DNA of 64,000 nt from Bradyrhizobium sp. LMTR 3. Lineage in GTDB: Bacteria; Pseudomonadota; Alphaproteobacteria; Rhizobiales; Xanthobacteraceae. Positions within the stretch are counted from its first letter, which is position 1. The number at the start of each line of letters is the position of its first letter. Position numbers and translations under genes: made by a program. Where the stretch lies: contig NZ_MAXC01000049.1 of NCBI RefSeq assembly GCF_001693485.1, forward strand, positions 186,001 to 250,000, in the 5' to 3' direction. Of this stretch, positions 16,664 through 26,391 are shown piece by piece. Below the pieces are notes generated by a model. It worked only from the letters and a program-made list of their open reading frames with translations, had not been told where the DNA came from and searched no databases.

Positions 16664-18466
16664 ATGCGCAAGGTGCTATCCGCAGCCTGTCTTGGCGCTA
16701 TGGCGACATTCGTTGTCGGCGTCGCATACGCCAACGAAGAACTGATCAAGATGTCGCAGAACCCAAAGGACTGGGTGCAGCCGGCCGGCGACTACGCCAA
16801 CACACGCTACTCGAAACTGAATCAGATCAACGCATCCAACGTCGGCAAACTCCAGGTCGCCTGGACCTTCTCGACCGGCGTGCTGCGCGGCCACGAAGGC
16901 GGCCCGCTCGTCATCGGCAACATGATGTACGTCCATACGCCGTTCCCGAACAAGGTCTATGCTCTTGACCTTTCGCAGGACAACAAGATCGTCTGGAAGT
17001 ACGAGCCGAAGCAGGATCCGAACGTCATTCCGGTGATGTGCTGCGACACGGTTAATCGCGGCGTAGCCTATGGCGACGGCAAGATCTTCCTGCATCAGGC
17101 CGACACCACCCTGGTCGCGCTCGATGCCAAGACCGGGCAGGTCGCGTGGAGCGTCAAGAATGGAGACCCGGGCAAAGGCGCTACCGGAACCTCCTCGCCA
17201 CTCGTCGTCAAGGACAAGGTGCTGATCGGCATTTCCGGCGGCGAGTTCGGTGTGCAATGTCACGTCACGGCTTACGATCTCAAGAGCGGCAAGCAGGTAT
17301 GGCGCGCCTTCTCCGAAGGGCCGGACGATCAGATCATGGTCGACCCTGTGAAGACGACCGAACTCGGCAAGCCGGTCGGCAAGGATTCGAGCATCAAGAC
17401 CTGGCAAGGCGATCAGTGGAAGATCGGCGGCGGCTGCACATGGGGCTGGCTGTCCTATGACCCCGGCCTGAACCTCGTTTACTACGGCTCGGGAAATCCC
17501 TCGACCTGGAATCCGAAGCAGCGTCCCGGCGACAACAAGTGGTCGATGACCATCTTCGCGCGCAATCCCGACGACGGAATGGCCAAGTGGGTCTACCAGA
17601 TGACGCCTCACGACGAATGGGACTATGACGGCGTCAACGAAATGATCCTTACCGATCAGCCGTTCAATGGCCAGCCTCGCAAGCTGCTGACCCACTTCGA
17701 CCGCAACGGGCTCGCCTATACGATGGATCGCGAAAGCGGTGAACTGCTGGTGGCCGAGAAGTACGACCCGAAGGTTAACTGGACCACCGGCGTCGACATG
17801 AACAAGAGCTCACCGACGTATGGTCGTCCGAAGGTGGTCGATCAGTATTCGACGGAGAAGGGTGGCGAGGACAAGAACACCAAAGGTATCTGCCCGGCCG
17901 CGCTCGGCACCAAGGACCAGCAGCCGGCAGCCTACTCGCCCGATACGCAACTGTTCTATGTCCCGACCAACCACGTCTGCATGGACTATGAGCCGTTCAA
18001 GGTGAGCTACACCGCGGGTCAGCCTTACGTCGGCGCGACGCTCTCGATGTATCCGCCCCAAGGCGAAAGCCATATGGGCAACTTCATCGCCTGGGACAAC
18101 AAGGGCAAGATCGTCTGGTCGAACAAGGAGCCGTTCTCGGTGTGGTCGGGTGCGCTCGCTACCGCCGGCGGCGTGGTGTTCTACGGAACGCTCGAAGGTT
18201 ACCTCAAGGCGGTCGATGCCAAGACGGGCAAGGAGCTCTACAAATTCAAGACCCCGTCCGGTATCATCGGTAACGTCAACACCTATGAGCAGGGCGGCAG
18301 GCAGTATGTGGCCGTGCTGTCCGGCGTTGGCGGCTGGGCGGGTATCGGCCTTGCCGCAGGTCTGACCGATCCGACTGCGGGCCTCGGTGCCGTCGGTGGC
18401 TATGCCGCGTTGAGCAACTATACCGCACTCGGCGGCACGCTCACCGTGTTCGCGCTGCCGCAGTAA
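16664..18466 (+). CDS. xoxF: lanthanide-dependent PQQ methanol dehydrogenase
   Basis: 600 residues from the ATG at 16664 with GGAGGAAACC upstream. Signal peptide MRKVLSAACLGAMATFVVG to AYAN. It is an eight-bladed quinoprotein: vicinal Cys126-Cys127 in VMCCDTVNRG, and the active-site segment HDEWDYDG with catalytic Asp320 and the extra Asp322, two residues on, which marks lanthanide rather than calcium enzymes. It oxidises methanol (and often formaldehyde) in the periplasm and passes electrons to the cytochrome c encoded next. No mxaF or mxaI is present. Its length and motifs fit the XoxF5-type group common in Bradyrhizobium. Confidence 0.97.
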   Translation: MRKVLSAACLGAMATFVVGVAYANEELIKMSQNPKDWVQPAGDYANTRYSKLNQINASNVGKLQVAWTFSTGVLRGHEGGPLVIGNMMYVHTPFPNKVYALDLSQDNKIVWKYEPKQDPNVIPVMCCDTVNRGVAYGDGKIFLHQADTTLVALDAKTGQVAWSVKNGDPGKGATGTSSPLVVKDKVLIGISGGEFGVQCHVTAYDLKSGKQVWRAFSEGPDDQIMVDPVKTTELGKPVGKDSSIKTWQGDQWKIGGGCTWGWLSYDPGLNLVYYGSGNPSTWNPKQRPGDNKWSMTIFARNPDDGMAKWVYQMTPHDEWDYDGVNEMILTDQPFNGQPRKLLTHFDRNGLAYTMDRESGELLVAEKYDPKVNWTTGVDMNKSSPTYGRPKVVDQYSTEKGGEDKNTKGICPAALGTKDQQPAAYSPDTQLFYVPTNHVCMDYEPFKVSYTAGQPYVGATLSMYPPQGESHMGNFIAWDNKGKIVWSNKEPFSVWSGALATAGGVVFYGTLEGYLKAVDAKTGKELYKFKTPSGIIGNVNTYEQGGRQYVAVLSGVGGWAGIGLAAGLTDPTAGLGAVGGYAALSNYTALGGTLTVFALPQ

Positions 18467-18482
18467 AGCAGGACCACCACGT

Positions 18483-18510
18483 CCGGCGCGTGGCTCGTTC
18501 CACGCGCCGG
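18483..18510 (+). terminator. strong hairpin between xoxF and xoxG
   Basis: CCGGCGCGTGG (18483-18493) pairs perfectly with CCACGCGCCGG (18500-18510) around the 6-nt loop CTCGTT. Only TTGG follows, not a T-run, so it is a poor intrinsic terminator. It more likely protects the xoxF 3' end or partly attenuates transcription, so that xoxF mRNA exceeds xoxG. Confidence 0.6.
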
Positions 18511-18541
18511 TTGGTCTGCATCGAATATCAAGGATGAGCTC

Positions 18542-19042
18542 TTGCGTAAAATCTGGTTGATTGCGGCCACTCTCATGTTCGTGGCGCCGGGAACGATTGC
18601 CTTCGCTGCGGATGATGCTGCCGCGGTCAAGACCGAGGACGGCAAGTATTTCGACAAGGAAGGAAACCCGACCTACAAAGTCGGGGCCGATGGCACGGTC
18701 GATTGGTACACCTACTCCGGATACCGTCGCTATCATTCCGAATGCCACGTCTGCCATGGCCCTGACGGGATGGGATCGACCTATGCGCCGGCGTTACAGG
18801 ATTCGCTGAAGACGATGAGTTATGGCGACTTCGTCGCAGTCGTCGCGAGCGGCCGCAAGAACGGCAACTCCGTCATGCCAGCCCTCGGCGACAACCCCAA
18901 TGTCGCCTGCTACATGGACGACCTTTATGTGTATCTGCGCGCCCGCGCCCATGACGCCGTCGGGCGCGTTCGTCCGGCCAAGAAGGAAGACAAGCCCGAC
19001 GCGTACACCGAGACAGAAAAGTCCTGCATGGGAAGCAAGTGA
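18542..19042 (+). CDS. xoxG: cytochrome c acceptor of XoxF (cytochrome cL-like)
   Basis: 166 residues. The start is TTG at 18542, with AAGGA about 7 nt upstream; the nearby ATG at 18534 is out of frame. Signal peptide to IAFAA. One haem site CHVCH (Cys68, Cys71, His72) and a probable axial Met112 in NSVMPALG; two extra cysteines (Cys123 and near the C-terminus) may form a disulfide. The family takes electrons from the PQQ dehydrogenase. It lies 75 bp after xoxF, past a hairpin. Confidence 0.92.
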   Translation: MRKIWLIAATLMFVAPGTIAFAADDAAAVKTEDGKYFDKEGNPTYKVGADGTVDWYTYSGYRRYHSECHVCHGPDGMGSTYAPALQDSLKTMSYGDFVAVVASGRKNGNSVMPALGDNPNVACYMDDLYVYLRARAHDAVGRVRPAKKEDKPDAYTETEKSCMGSK

Positions 19043-19093
19043 TCATGCCGCACATGCGAGGTTCACGTCCTGGTACGTCCGTGCAGCGATTTG

Positions 19094-19139
19094 AAAAGCA
19101 AATGTGGAGCTTAAGATAAAAGCAAATGTGGAGCTTAAG

Positions 19140-19141
<2 letters not shown>
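19094..19141 (+). repeat. perfect 24-bp tandem duplication over the adhC ribosome-binding site
   Basis: The 24 bases at 19094-19117 are repeated exactly at 19118-19141. Each copy contains the Shine-Dalgarno GGAG and the sequence ATGTGGAGCTTAAGAT. Each copy therefore opens a five-codon frame Met-Trp-Ser-Leu-Arg: the first ends at TAA (19117-19119), and the second ends at the TGA that overlaps the adhC ATG as ATGA. Confidence 0.85.
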
Positions 19142-20246
<1,105 letters not shown>

Positions 20247-20272
20247 ACTTCAAGCACAAGGAGGATAGGCCT

Positions 20273-20842
20273 ATGACTGTTCATATCCACCCATCGATTG
20301 ACAGCGGCGTAAAGCAGGGCACTGGCAACTTCGCCGGCGGCACCCTGGTCTGCAAATGCGCGGACAAGCCGGTCAAGGTCGCCATCAAGGGCGACGTGGC
20401 CCACAACCACGCCTGCGGCTGTACCAAATGCTGGAAGCCCGAAGGGGCGACCTTCTCTGTCGTCGCCGTCGTCCCGCGCGACAATGTGAAAGTAGTCGAG
20501 AACGGCGACAAGCTGCAGATCGTCGACCAGGCGGCGGCAATTCAGCGTTACGCCTGCAAGGCCTGCGGTACGCATATGTACGGCCGGATCGAGAACACGG
20601 GGCATCCGTTCTACGGGCTCGACTTCATCCATCCCGAACTGTTCCAGGAAGGCGGATGGGCAGCTCCTGGGTTTGCCGCGTTCGTGTCGTCCGTGCTGGA
20701 GTCCGGTGTTCAGCCGAATGAGATGGATGGCATCAGGGCCCGGCTGAAGGAACTCGGACTGGAGCCGTATGATTGCCTGTCGCCGCCCTTGATGGATGCG
20801 ATCTCAAGCCACGTGGCCAAGTCCAAGGCCAAGGCCGCTTGA
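20273..20842 (+). CDS. gfa: glutathione-dependent formaldehyde-activating enzyme
   Basis: 189 residues with AAGGAGG upstream. Gfa accelerates formation of S-hydroxymethylglutathione from formaldehyde and glutathione, feeding the dehydrogenase encoded just before. The zinc/glutathione cysteines are visible: Cys27 and Cys29 in LVCKCADKP, Cys48, Cys50 and Cys53 in HACGCTKCW, and Cys95 and Cys98 in YACKACGTHM. The stop codon lies inside the first unit of a 14-bp tandem repeat. Confidence 0.95.
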   Translation: MTVHIHPSIDSGVKQGTGNFAGGTLVCKCADKPVKVAIKGDVAHNHACGCTKCWKPEGATFSVVAVVPRDNVKVVENGDKLQIVDQAAAIQRYACKACGTHMYGRIENTGHPFYGLDFIHPELFQEGGWAAPGFAAFVSSVLESGVQPNEMDGIRARLKELGLEPYDCLSPPLMDAISSHVAKSKAKAA

Positions 20843-20886
20843 ACAAGGCCGCTTGAACAAGGCCGCTTGAACAAGGCGGCTTGAAG
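20831..20886 (+). repeat. four 14-bp tandem repeats at the gfa stop
   Basis: The unit AAGGCCGCTTGAAC occurs at 20831, 20845 and 20859 exactly, and at 20873 with two changes (AAGGCGGCTTGAAG). The first unit encodes the last Gfa codons and its TGA. Because 14 is not a multiple of three, the TGA in successive units falls in all three frames. It looks like a slippage product. Confidence 0.85.
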
Positions 20887-21304
20887 CGGGCACCGGCCTG
20901 CTTGCGCGATATCAAAGGTGCGCTGATGGCGGTCGCCGTCAGCGCAACCGCGCTGCGAGAGTACGGCGAGGCGGTCCCATGCCTTTCCGGTTGGGTCGAC
21001 GGGTGAGCAGGCCTGCCGGCCTCCAGTCTTCAGCGATCGGGCCGGCGGTGCGTCCCGCACCTAATTCCCAGACATCCAAGCCCTTCGAAGTCTTCGCGCA
21101 ATCGCCGTGCCGCCATGGTTGTTGTTGCAGGCCGTGCAATCGGCATCACTTGACCGATCGTCTGATCTTGCGTGCTGCGGTGCGGTAGCCTGTCATGGCG
21201 GCGGCGATGCTGGAGGCGGACATTCCCCGGGAGGTGTTGACCCGTTGAGCGGTTCCCTTCTATGGACGGTGCTGACCGCATAGATGCTCGCGAGGATTCC
21301 CACG
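20887..21304. other. gene-free stretch after gfa
   Basis: About 420 bp. No reading frame here has a credible start, ribosome-binding site or recognisable product. Past the 14-bp repeats I see no RNA gene and no clear terminator; it presumably holds the promoter of the FAH-family gene. Confidence 0.4.
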
Positions 21305-22501
21305 ATGCCGATCGTCACAGACGCCGCCTTCATTCTGCCCGACGATTTCGCCGGTGCCGCGCTGATGGGGCGCGTCTGGCGTCCCGATCTTGCCGGCCCG
21401 TCGGTGATCGCGATCCGCCAGGACGGCGTGTTCGACATCACCGAGGACTTCCCCACCGCCAGCCAGCTTGCCGCCGCGGCCGATCCGGCCGGAGCGCTGC
21501 GCGCCGCGCGTGGCGAGCGCGTCGGCACACTGCAGGATCTCCTAGACAACACGCCGCCCGACACCCGCGATCCGACCAGGCCGTGGCTGCTCGCCCCGAT
21601 CGATTTGCAGGTGATCAAGGCTGCCGGCGTCACGTTCGCCGTGTCGATGCTGGAGCGGGTGATCGAGGAGCGGGCGCGCGGCAATCCGGATTCGGCCGAA
21701 GCGATCCGGGCCGAGGTGACGCGGATCGTCGGCACCGACCTGTCGCAACTGAAGCCGGGCTCGGCCGAAGCGCAGCATGTGAAGGACGTGCTGGTTTCCC
21801 AGAACGCCTGGAGCCAGTATCTCGAGGTCGGCATCGGGCCGGACGCCGAGGTGTTTACCAAGGCGCCCGTGCTGTCCGCGGTCGGTACATGCGTGGATGC
21901 GGGCCTGCATCCGAAATCGACCTGGAATAATCCGGAGCCGGAGGTCGTGCTGGTGGTGGCGAGCGATGGGCGCATCGTTGGCGCCACGCTCGGCAACGAT
22001 GTCAATTTGCGCGACTTCGAGGGGCGTTCGGCGCTGCTCCTGTCCAAGGCAAAGGACAACAACGCCTCCTGCGCGATCGGGCCGTTCGTGCGGTTCTTCG
22101 ACGCGAGCTTCACGCTCGATGACGTGCGGAGTATGGAGATATCGCTGGAGGTGAAGGGGCCGGAAGGCTTCGTCCTGCACGGCGCATCCTCGCTGACCCA
22201 GATCAGCCGCGACCCGGCCGACATCGTCGGGCAGACGATTAACGAGAATCATCAATATCCCGATGGCTTCGCGCTGTTCCTCGGCACGATGTTCGCGCCG
22301 ATCCAGGATCGTGCCGCGAAGGGGCAGGGGTTCACGCATGTCGAAGGCGATCTGGTGACAGTCGCCACGCCGAAACTTGGCCGGCTGACCAACCGGATGC
22401 GTCACAGCGGCGATTGCGAGCCATGGCAGTTCGGCTTGGCCGATCTCTTCGCCGCATTGATGCGCCGTAAGGGCGTCGGCCGAAGCAGCAATAGCGGATA
22501 G
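21305..22501 (+). CDS. fumarylacetoacetate hydrolase (FAH) family protein
   Basis: 398 residues from the ATG at 21305 (MPIVTDAAF); an ATG seven codons upstream is possible but less like the family start. The FAH core is recognisable in the C-terminal half: NPEPEVVLVV with the metal-binding Glu pair, GATLGNDVNLRDFEGRSALLL, and INENHQYPDGFALFLGTMFAP. Family members hydrolyse, decarboxylate or dehydrate 2-keto acids with Mg or Mn. The long N-terminal part resembles the group acting on 2-keto-3-deoxy sugar acids. The substrate is not predictable; neighbours give no help. Confidence 0.82.
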   Translation: MPIVTDAAFILPDDFAGAALMGRVWRPDLAGPSVIAIRQDGVFDITEDFPTASQLAAAADPAGALRAARGERVGTLQDLLDNTPPDTRDPTRPWLLAPIDLQVIKAAGVTFAVSMLERVIEERARGNPDSAEAIRAEVTRIVGTDLSQLKPGSAEAQHVKDVLVSQNAWSQYLEVGIGPDAEVFTKAPVLSAVGTCVDAGLHPKSTWNNPEPEVVLVVASDGRIVGATLGNDVNLRDFEGRSALLLSKAKDNNASCAIGPFVRFFDASFTLDDVRSMEISLEVKGPEGFVLHGASSLTQISRDPADIVGQTINENHQYPDGFALFLGTMFAPIQDRAAKGQGFTHVEGDLVTVATPKLGRLTNRMRHSGDCEPWQFGLADLFAALMRRKGVGRSSNSG

Positions 22502-22516
22502 AAACGCGTTGGGAAT

Positions 22517-22867
22517 CTATGCGCAAGTGGGCAGGAAGATAGTCGGCAGGATCGTCCACGCGATCCCAAGAAGCGAAAGCAGGATCAGGAGGTGTGATAC
22601 GCCATGCAGGAACCGAGAGCTGCCGAGGCTCTGGGTGTGCGGCGCATTACCACGATGGAGCGTCCATGCCGTCAGGAGGAGGGCGGTTAAAGCAGCGGCA
22701 GTGGCAAGAGTAGTCGTCCAGGCCATCATGGTAGCCGCTGCGGCCGCTGGTCCGATGCAGATCAGCGCTTCGGCGGCGTAGACGGTAGTCAGATGCAGAA
22801 ACCAGATAAGGGGCGGAGCAAGCACCTGCAGAAGATTGCCAAGGGATGGCTTGATGGTGTCGCTCAT
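22517..22867 (-). CDS. small membrane protein ending the cytochrome oxidase operon
   Basis: 116 residues from the ATG at 22867, overlapping the subunit I/III stop by 4 bp. Three hydrophobic segments are visible: LAPPLIWFLHLTTVYAAEALICIG, MAWTTTLATAAALTALLLTAW and HLLILLSLLGIAWTILPTIFLP. Its size and position match the short protein that often ends caa3-type operons, possibly a small subunit or assembly helper. No metal-binding motif is evident. A longer in-frame reading upstream only traverses the oxidase gene and is rejected. Confidence 0.75.
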   Translation of the reverse strand: MSDTIKPSLGNLLQVLAPPLIWFLHLTTVYAAEALICIGPAAAAATMMAWTTTLATAAALTALLLTAWTLHRGNAPHTQSLGSSRFLHGVSHLLILLSLLGIAWTILPTIFLPTCA

Positions 22868-25386
22868 CCTGCAAGCCTCGGAAATCCGTGCACGAGGAGA
22901 AGCCCCAGCAGGCCTTGGCCGACCGTGTAGTGATATAGCAGGCCCAGATTGTCGAAGACCACGCGTCGTTTCCGATCGAGGCGGCCAGCGAGGCTCCGCG
23001 CCATCGCAAATCCCGTCATGGCCAGAACCGCGAGGGTTAGCTGCCCCTGTAGGAAAGCAGCCATATAGACCATCGCACCATGCGCATCGGATTCCGGGCG
23101 TAGCCCGATCCGCCATTGCGCGAACACGTCGATCACCAGCGCGCAGGTCAACGCGGCCGCGGCGAGCCCGGCAAGTCCTGCGAAAGCGCCACTGCCGCGA
23201 GACCTTCCGGGCAAAACACGTCGGGCGATTTCCAGGATGGCACTGCCAAAAACAAGCAGCAAAGCCGATACGACAGGGTATGCAATCGGCGCAAGCGCTG
23301 AAGGCCTCGGCCAAACCTGCGGTGAGACAGTCCACAAGTAGAGGTAGGAAAACACATAGGAGAGGTAAAGCGAACCGGCGACCAACAACAGGACGATCAT
23401 GGCCCACCAGGCATGCGACAATGAACCGGTGGCATAGGTTGGGAGTTTGAGGTTCGCTCCGATATCGACGGGTGGCAGCAGCTTCAAGTCGCTACCCCAC
23501 ATCCACACGACCGTCATCGCAATTCCGAGCAGCCCGCAGATCAGCGCAAGTATCACCGCCTTGACGGTGAGCAGCATGAAGAAGGCAGCCGTGAGTATCG
23601 CCGCGAAGAACGGCGTCCAGCCCGGGCCGGGAAGGCGGAGCAGGTATTGCGGTGTCGCATCGAAGGGCGAGGTGACGATGGTTTCGCGCAGGCCGGTGAT
23701 CGAGCCGGGCAAGAAATGCCGTCCGTCTTCGATCTCCCTGGCTAGCTGCGGATGATGCCACAGCGGGTATGCACTGGTTACGGCCGGAATGCTGCGCAGC
23801 CCATAGACATTATTAGGCAGCCACTCGAGGGTTGCCGCTCCCCAAATATTGCCGGCTGTTTTCGACATGGCAGGACGCAGGCTTCGAATCATGTCGAACA
23901 GAAACATGGCAATGCCGGCGGCGAGCAGAAAGGCGCCGATCGTGGAGATCATGTTCAACACGTCCCACTGCATGACTGCCGGATAGGTATAGACGCGCCG
24001 CGGCATCCCCATCAGGCCAGTGAGGTGCATCGGAAAGAACGCGACGTTGAAGCCCGCGAACATCAGCCAGAAGATCCACTTTCCAAGCCGTTCGGACAAT
24101 GCCAGACGGCTGAATGCCGGCGCCCAGTAGTAAAATGCGGCGAACAGCGGAAACACCATTCCGCCGACCAGTACGTAATGGAAATGCGCGACAACGAAAT
24201 AGGTGTCGTGCGCCTGCCAGTCGAACGGGACCATCGCGACCATTACGCCAGTGAGGCCGCCGAGACTGAAAATAAAGAGGAAGCCCAGCACGAACAGGGA
24301 CGGCGTCGTCCACCGTAAGCGGCCTGACGCGATTGTCGCGATCCACGCAAAAACCTGAATTCCACTGGGTAGCGCCACCGCCATACTGGCGGCCGAAAAG
24401 AAACCAAGCGACAGCGCCGGAATTCCAGTAGTGAACATGTGGTGGACCCACAGGCCGAAGCTGAAAAAGCCGGTTGCGATCAGCGCCACGACGATAAGCC
24501 GATAACCCACAAGTGGTGTACGGCACATGGTCGGCACGATCATCGACACCATGCCGGCAGCCGGCAGAAAAATGATGTATACTTCCGGATGTCCGAAGAA
24601 CCAGAAAAGATGCTGCCAGAGCAACGCATCGCCGCCCCTCGCGGCGATGAAGAAAGGCCAGTCGAACGCGCGTTCCAGTTCGAGCAGCAGCGTGGCCAGG
24701 ATCACGGCCGGGAATGCGAAGACGATCATGCCGGCGAAGATCAGCATCGTCCACGCAAACATCGGCATCTGATCGAGGGTCATGCCGGGTGCCCGGGTGC
24801 GCAGCACGCCGACGATGATTTCTATCGCACCGGCGATCGCTGAGATCTCGATAAAGCCAATACCCAGGAGCCAGAAGTCCGCCCCCGGTCCGGGCGAGAA
24901 CTGCGAACTGGTCAGTGGCGGATACATGAACCAGCCGCCCGATGGCGCGAGGTCGAAGAACAACGTGCTGAAGAAGATCAGTCCGCCGACCAGATAGGCC
25001 CAGAACGCATAAGCGCCGAGTCGCGGAAAAGGCAGGTCGCGCGCACCGAGCATCTGGGGAAGCAAAAGTATACCCATTGCCTCGATGACGGGAACGGCGA
25101 ACAGAAACATCATCACGGTGCCATGCATCGTGAAGATCTGATTGTAGGCTTCCTGGCTGAGAAAGGTATTGCTGGGCACCGCGAGTTGAAGGCGCATCAG
25201 CAATGCGAGAATGCCCGCCAGCAGGAAGAACAGAACCGCAGCAGCGGTATAAAAAAGGCCGATCACCGTGTTGTTGACGTCAGTGACAATACGCCAGCCT
25301 CCAGGCGAAGCCCATATTGCTTCGAGCTGAGTCAGTTCCTCGCTTGGCCGGGGTAATGTGTTTGGGTGGGAGGCTGCGTCAACCAT
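22864..25386 (-). CDS. coxN: cytochrome c oxidase subunit I fused to subunit III
   Basis: 840 residues. Residues 1 to about 560 are subunit I: the low-spin haem ligand in TMHGTVMM, the CuB His and cross-linked Tyr in HPEVYI, CuB ligands in HHMFTTG, and haem ligands in AHFHYVL. After a linker with a WLPNNVYG segment, residues from about 590 form a subunit III-like set of helices (SLSHAWWAMIVLLLVAGSLYLSYVFSYLYLW). The enzyme reduces oxygen and pumps protons. It directly abuts the subunit II gene (stop and start adjacent). The symbol follows the Bradyrhizobium coxMNOP oxidase, which it resembles; that equivalence is from memory. Confidence 0.9.
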   Translation of the reverse strand: MVDAASHPNTLPRPSEELTQLEAIWASPGGWRIVTDVNNTVIGLFYTAAAVLFFLLAGILALLMRLQLAVPSNTFLSQEAYNQIFTMHGTVMMFLFAVPVIEAMGILLLPQMLGARDLPFPRLGAYAFWAYLVGGLIFFSTLFFDLAPSGGWFMYPPLTSSQFSPGPGADFWLLGIGFIEISAIAGAIEIIVGVLRTRAPGMTLDQMPMFAWTMLIFAGMIVFAFPAVILATLLLELERAFDWPFFIAARGGDALLWQHLFWFFGHPEVYIIFLPAAGMVSMIVPTMCRTPLVGYRLIVVALIATGFFSFGLWVHHMFTTGIPALSLGFFSAASMAVALPSGIQVFAWIATIASGRLRWTTPSLFVLGFLFIFSLGGLTGVMVAMVPFDWQAHDTYFVVAHFHYVLVGGMVFPLFAAFYYWAPAFSRLALSERLGKWIFWLMFAGFNVAFFPMHLTGLMGMPRRVYTYPAVMQWDVLNMISTIGAFLLAAGIAMFLFDMIRSLRPAMSKTAGNIWGAATLEWLPNNVYGLRSIPAVTSAYPLWHHPQLAREIEDGRHFLPGSITGLRETIVTSPFDATPQYLLRLPGPGWTPFFAAILTAAFFMLLTVKAVILALICGLLGIAMTVVWMWGSDLKLLPPVDIGANLKLPTYATGSLSHAWWAMIVLLLVAGSLYLSYVFSYLYLWTVSPQVWPRPSALAPIAYPVVSALLLVFGSAILEIARRVLPGRSRGSGAFAGLAGLAAAALTCALVIDVFAQWRIGLRPESDAHGAMVYMAAFLQGQLTLAVLAMTGFAMARSLAGRLDRKRRVVFDNLGLLYHYTVGQGLLGLLLVHGFPRLAG

Positions 25387-26391
25387 CTAGTCTGCTGCCT
25401 TGAGGCTCAGGAGGTAGAAGGCAAGCGCCTCCAATTGCTGTGGCTGCAGGATGCGAAACTCAGGCATCAAATTTCCGGGCTTGACGTGCTGGCCATCGAC
25501 AATGAAGCGCATCAGGTTTTCGCGGGTCAGCGGCAGGGTATCGATGCCGACCGAGCGTCTTGCGCCGATGTGCGTCAGATCCGGACCGACCGAGCCTGCG
25601 GCAGCGGTGCCGCGCACCGTGTGACATGCGCCGCAACCGGCCGCGAGGAAGATCGATCTTCCGTGCAAGCCGATGTCGGTCTCGGGCGTCGCGGGCGCCG
25701 TCGCTGCGCGCTCGAGCCAGGCCGCATAATCGGATGAAGACATCGCGATAACGTCCATGGCCATGAGAGCATGAGGCCCGCCGCAATATTCGGCGCATTG
25801 TCCACGATAGACCCCGGGGCGATTGACAGTGAGCTGCAATTGGGTTGTGCGCCCCGGGATCATGTCGACCTTTCCGCCAAGGCTCGGCACCCAGAAACTG
25901 TGAATGACGTCGGCGGCCTTGAGTTTCAATGTGACCGGAGATCCAACCGGAATACGAATTTCATTGGCGCTGGCAATCTGTGGACCAGCAGGAGCGTAGT
26001 ACATGACGCGCCACCACCATTGCTCTCCGACCACCTCGATGCTGACGGTGCTGCCGCCATCGGTCAGGTTGAGGTGCGATCGCGTCACCCAAACGCCATA
26101 GACCAGAAGCACCGTCAGCGTCACGGCAGGAAATGCGATGCCGAGCCAGATCACGGTGCTCTCTCGCGCTACCGCTTGGCGTACTCGCAATGACCCGCGG
26201 ATGGCGAGCAGAAACGTCAAGATCACCAGGACGAGCACGAATGTCCCGAACCCGAACAGAAACCAGGCTACTTCCGCAATCTGCACTGCCTGGAGACTGC
26301 TCGGGTTCATCACCGATTGAACATCGCTGGTACAGCCGCCGAGAAGCATAGAGACGCCGAGCAGGTACCGGAATGGTCGAGCCCGTATCAT
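25387..26391 (-). CDS. coxM: cytochrome c oxidase subunit II with C-terminal cytochrome c domain
   Basis: 334 residues. A lipoprotein-type signal ends in LLGGC (Cys20). Two membrane helices follow (AWFLFGFGTFVLVLVILTFLLAI and VIWLGIAFPAVTLTVLLVYGVW). The CuA domain has VIHSFWVPSLGGKVDMIPG and the CuA cluster CAEYCGGPHALM. A fused cytochrome c domain carries CGACH, with probable axial Met in GNLMPEF. Such caa3-type enzymes accept electrons at their own haem c. The start overlaps the tri-heme cytochrome stop (ATGA). Confidence 0.92.
   Translation of the reverse strand: MIRARPFRYLLGVSMLLGGCTSDVQSVMNPSSLQAVQIAEVAWFLFGFGTFVLVLVILTFLLAIRGSLRVRQAVARESTVIWLGIAFPAVTLTVLLVYGVWVTRSHLNLTDGGSTVSIEVVGEQWWWRVMYYAPAGPQIASANEIRIPVGSPVTLKLKAADVIHSFWVPSLGGKVDMIPGRTTQLQLTVNRPGVYRGQCAEYCGGPHALMAMDVIAMSSSDYAAWLERAATAPATPETDIGLHGRSIFLAAGCGACHTVRGTAAAGSVGPDLTHIGARRSVGIDTLPLTRENLMRFIVDGQHVKPGNLMPEFRILQPQQLEALAFYLLSLKAAD

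Noticed and set aside
20831..20886. CRISPR-like repeats after gfa
   Set aside because: Units are 14 bp, adjacent and without spacers.
21193..22224. 343-codon minus-strand frame
   Set aside because: Antisense to the FAH-family gene; serine/threonine-rich composition and no ribosome-binding site.
22868..23407. Longer N-terminus for the small membrane protein at 22517
   Set aside because: The extension lies inside the cytochrome oxidase subunit I/III gene; the ATG at 22867 has the usual 4-bp overlap.
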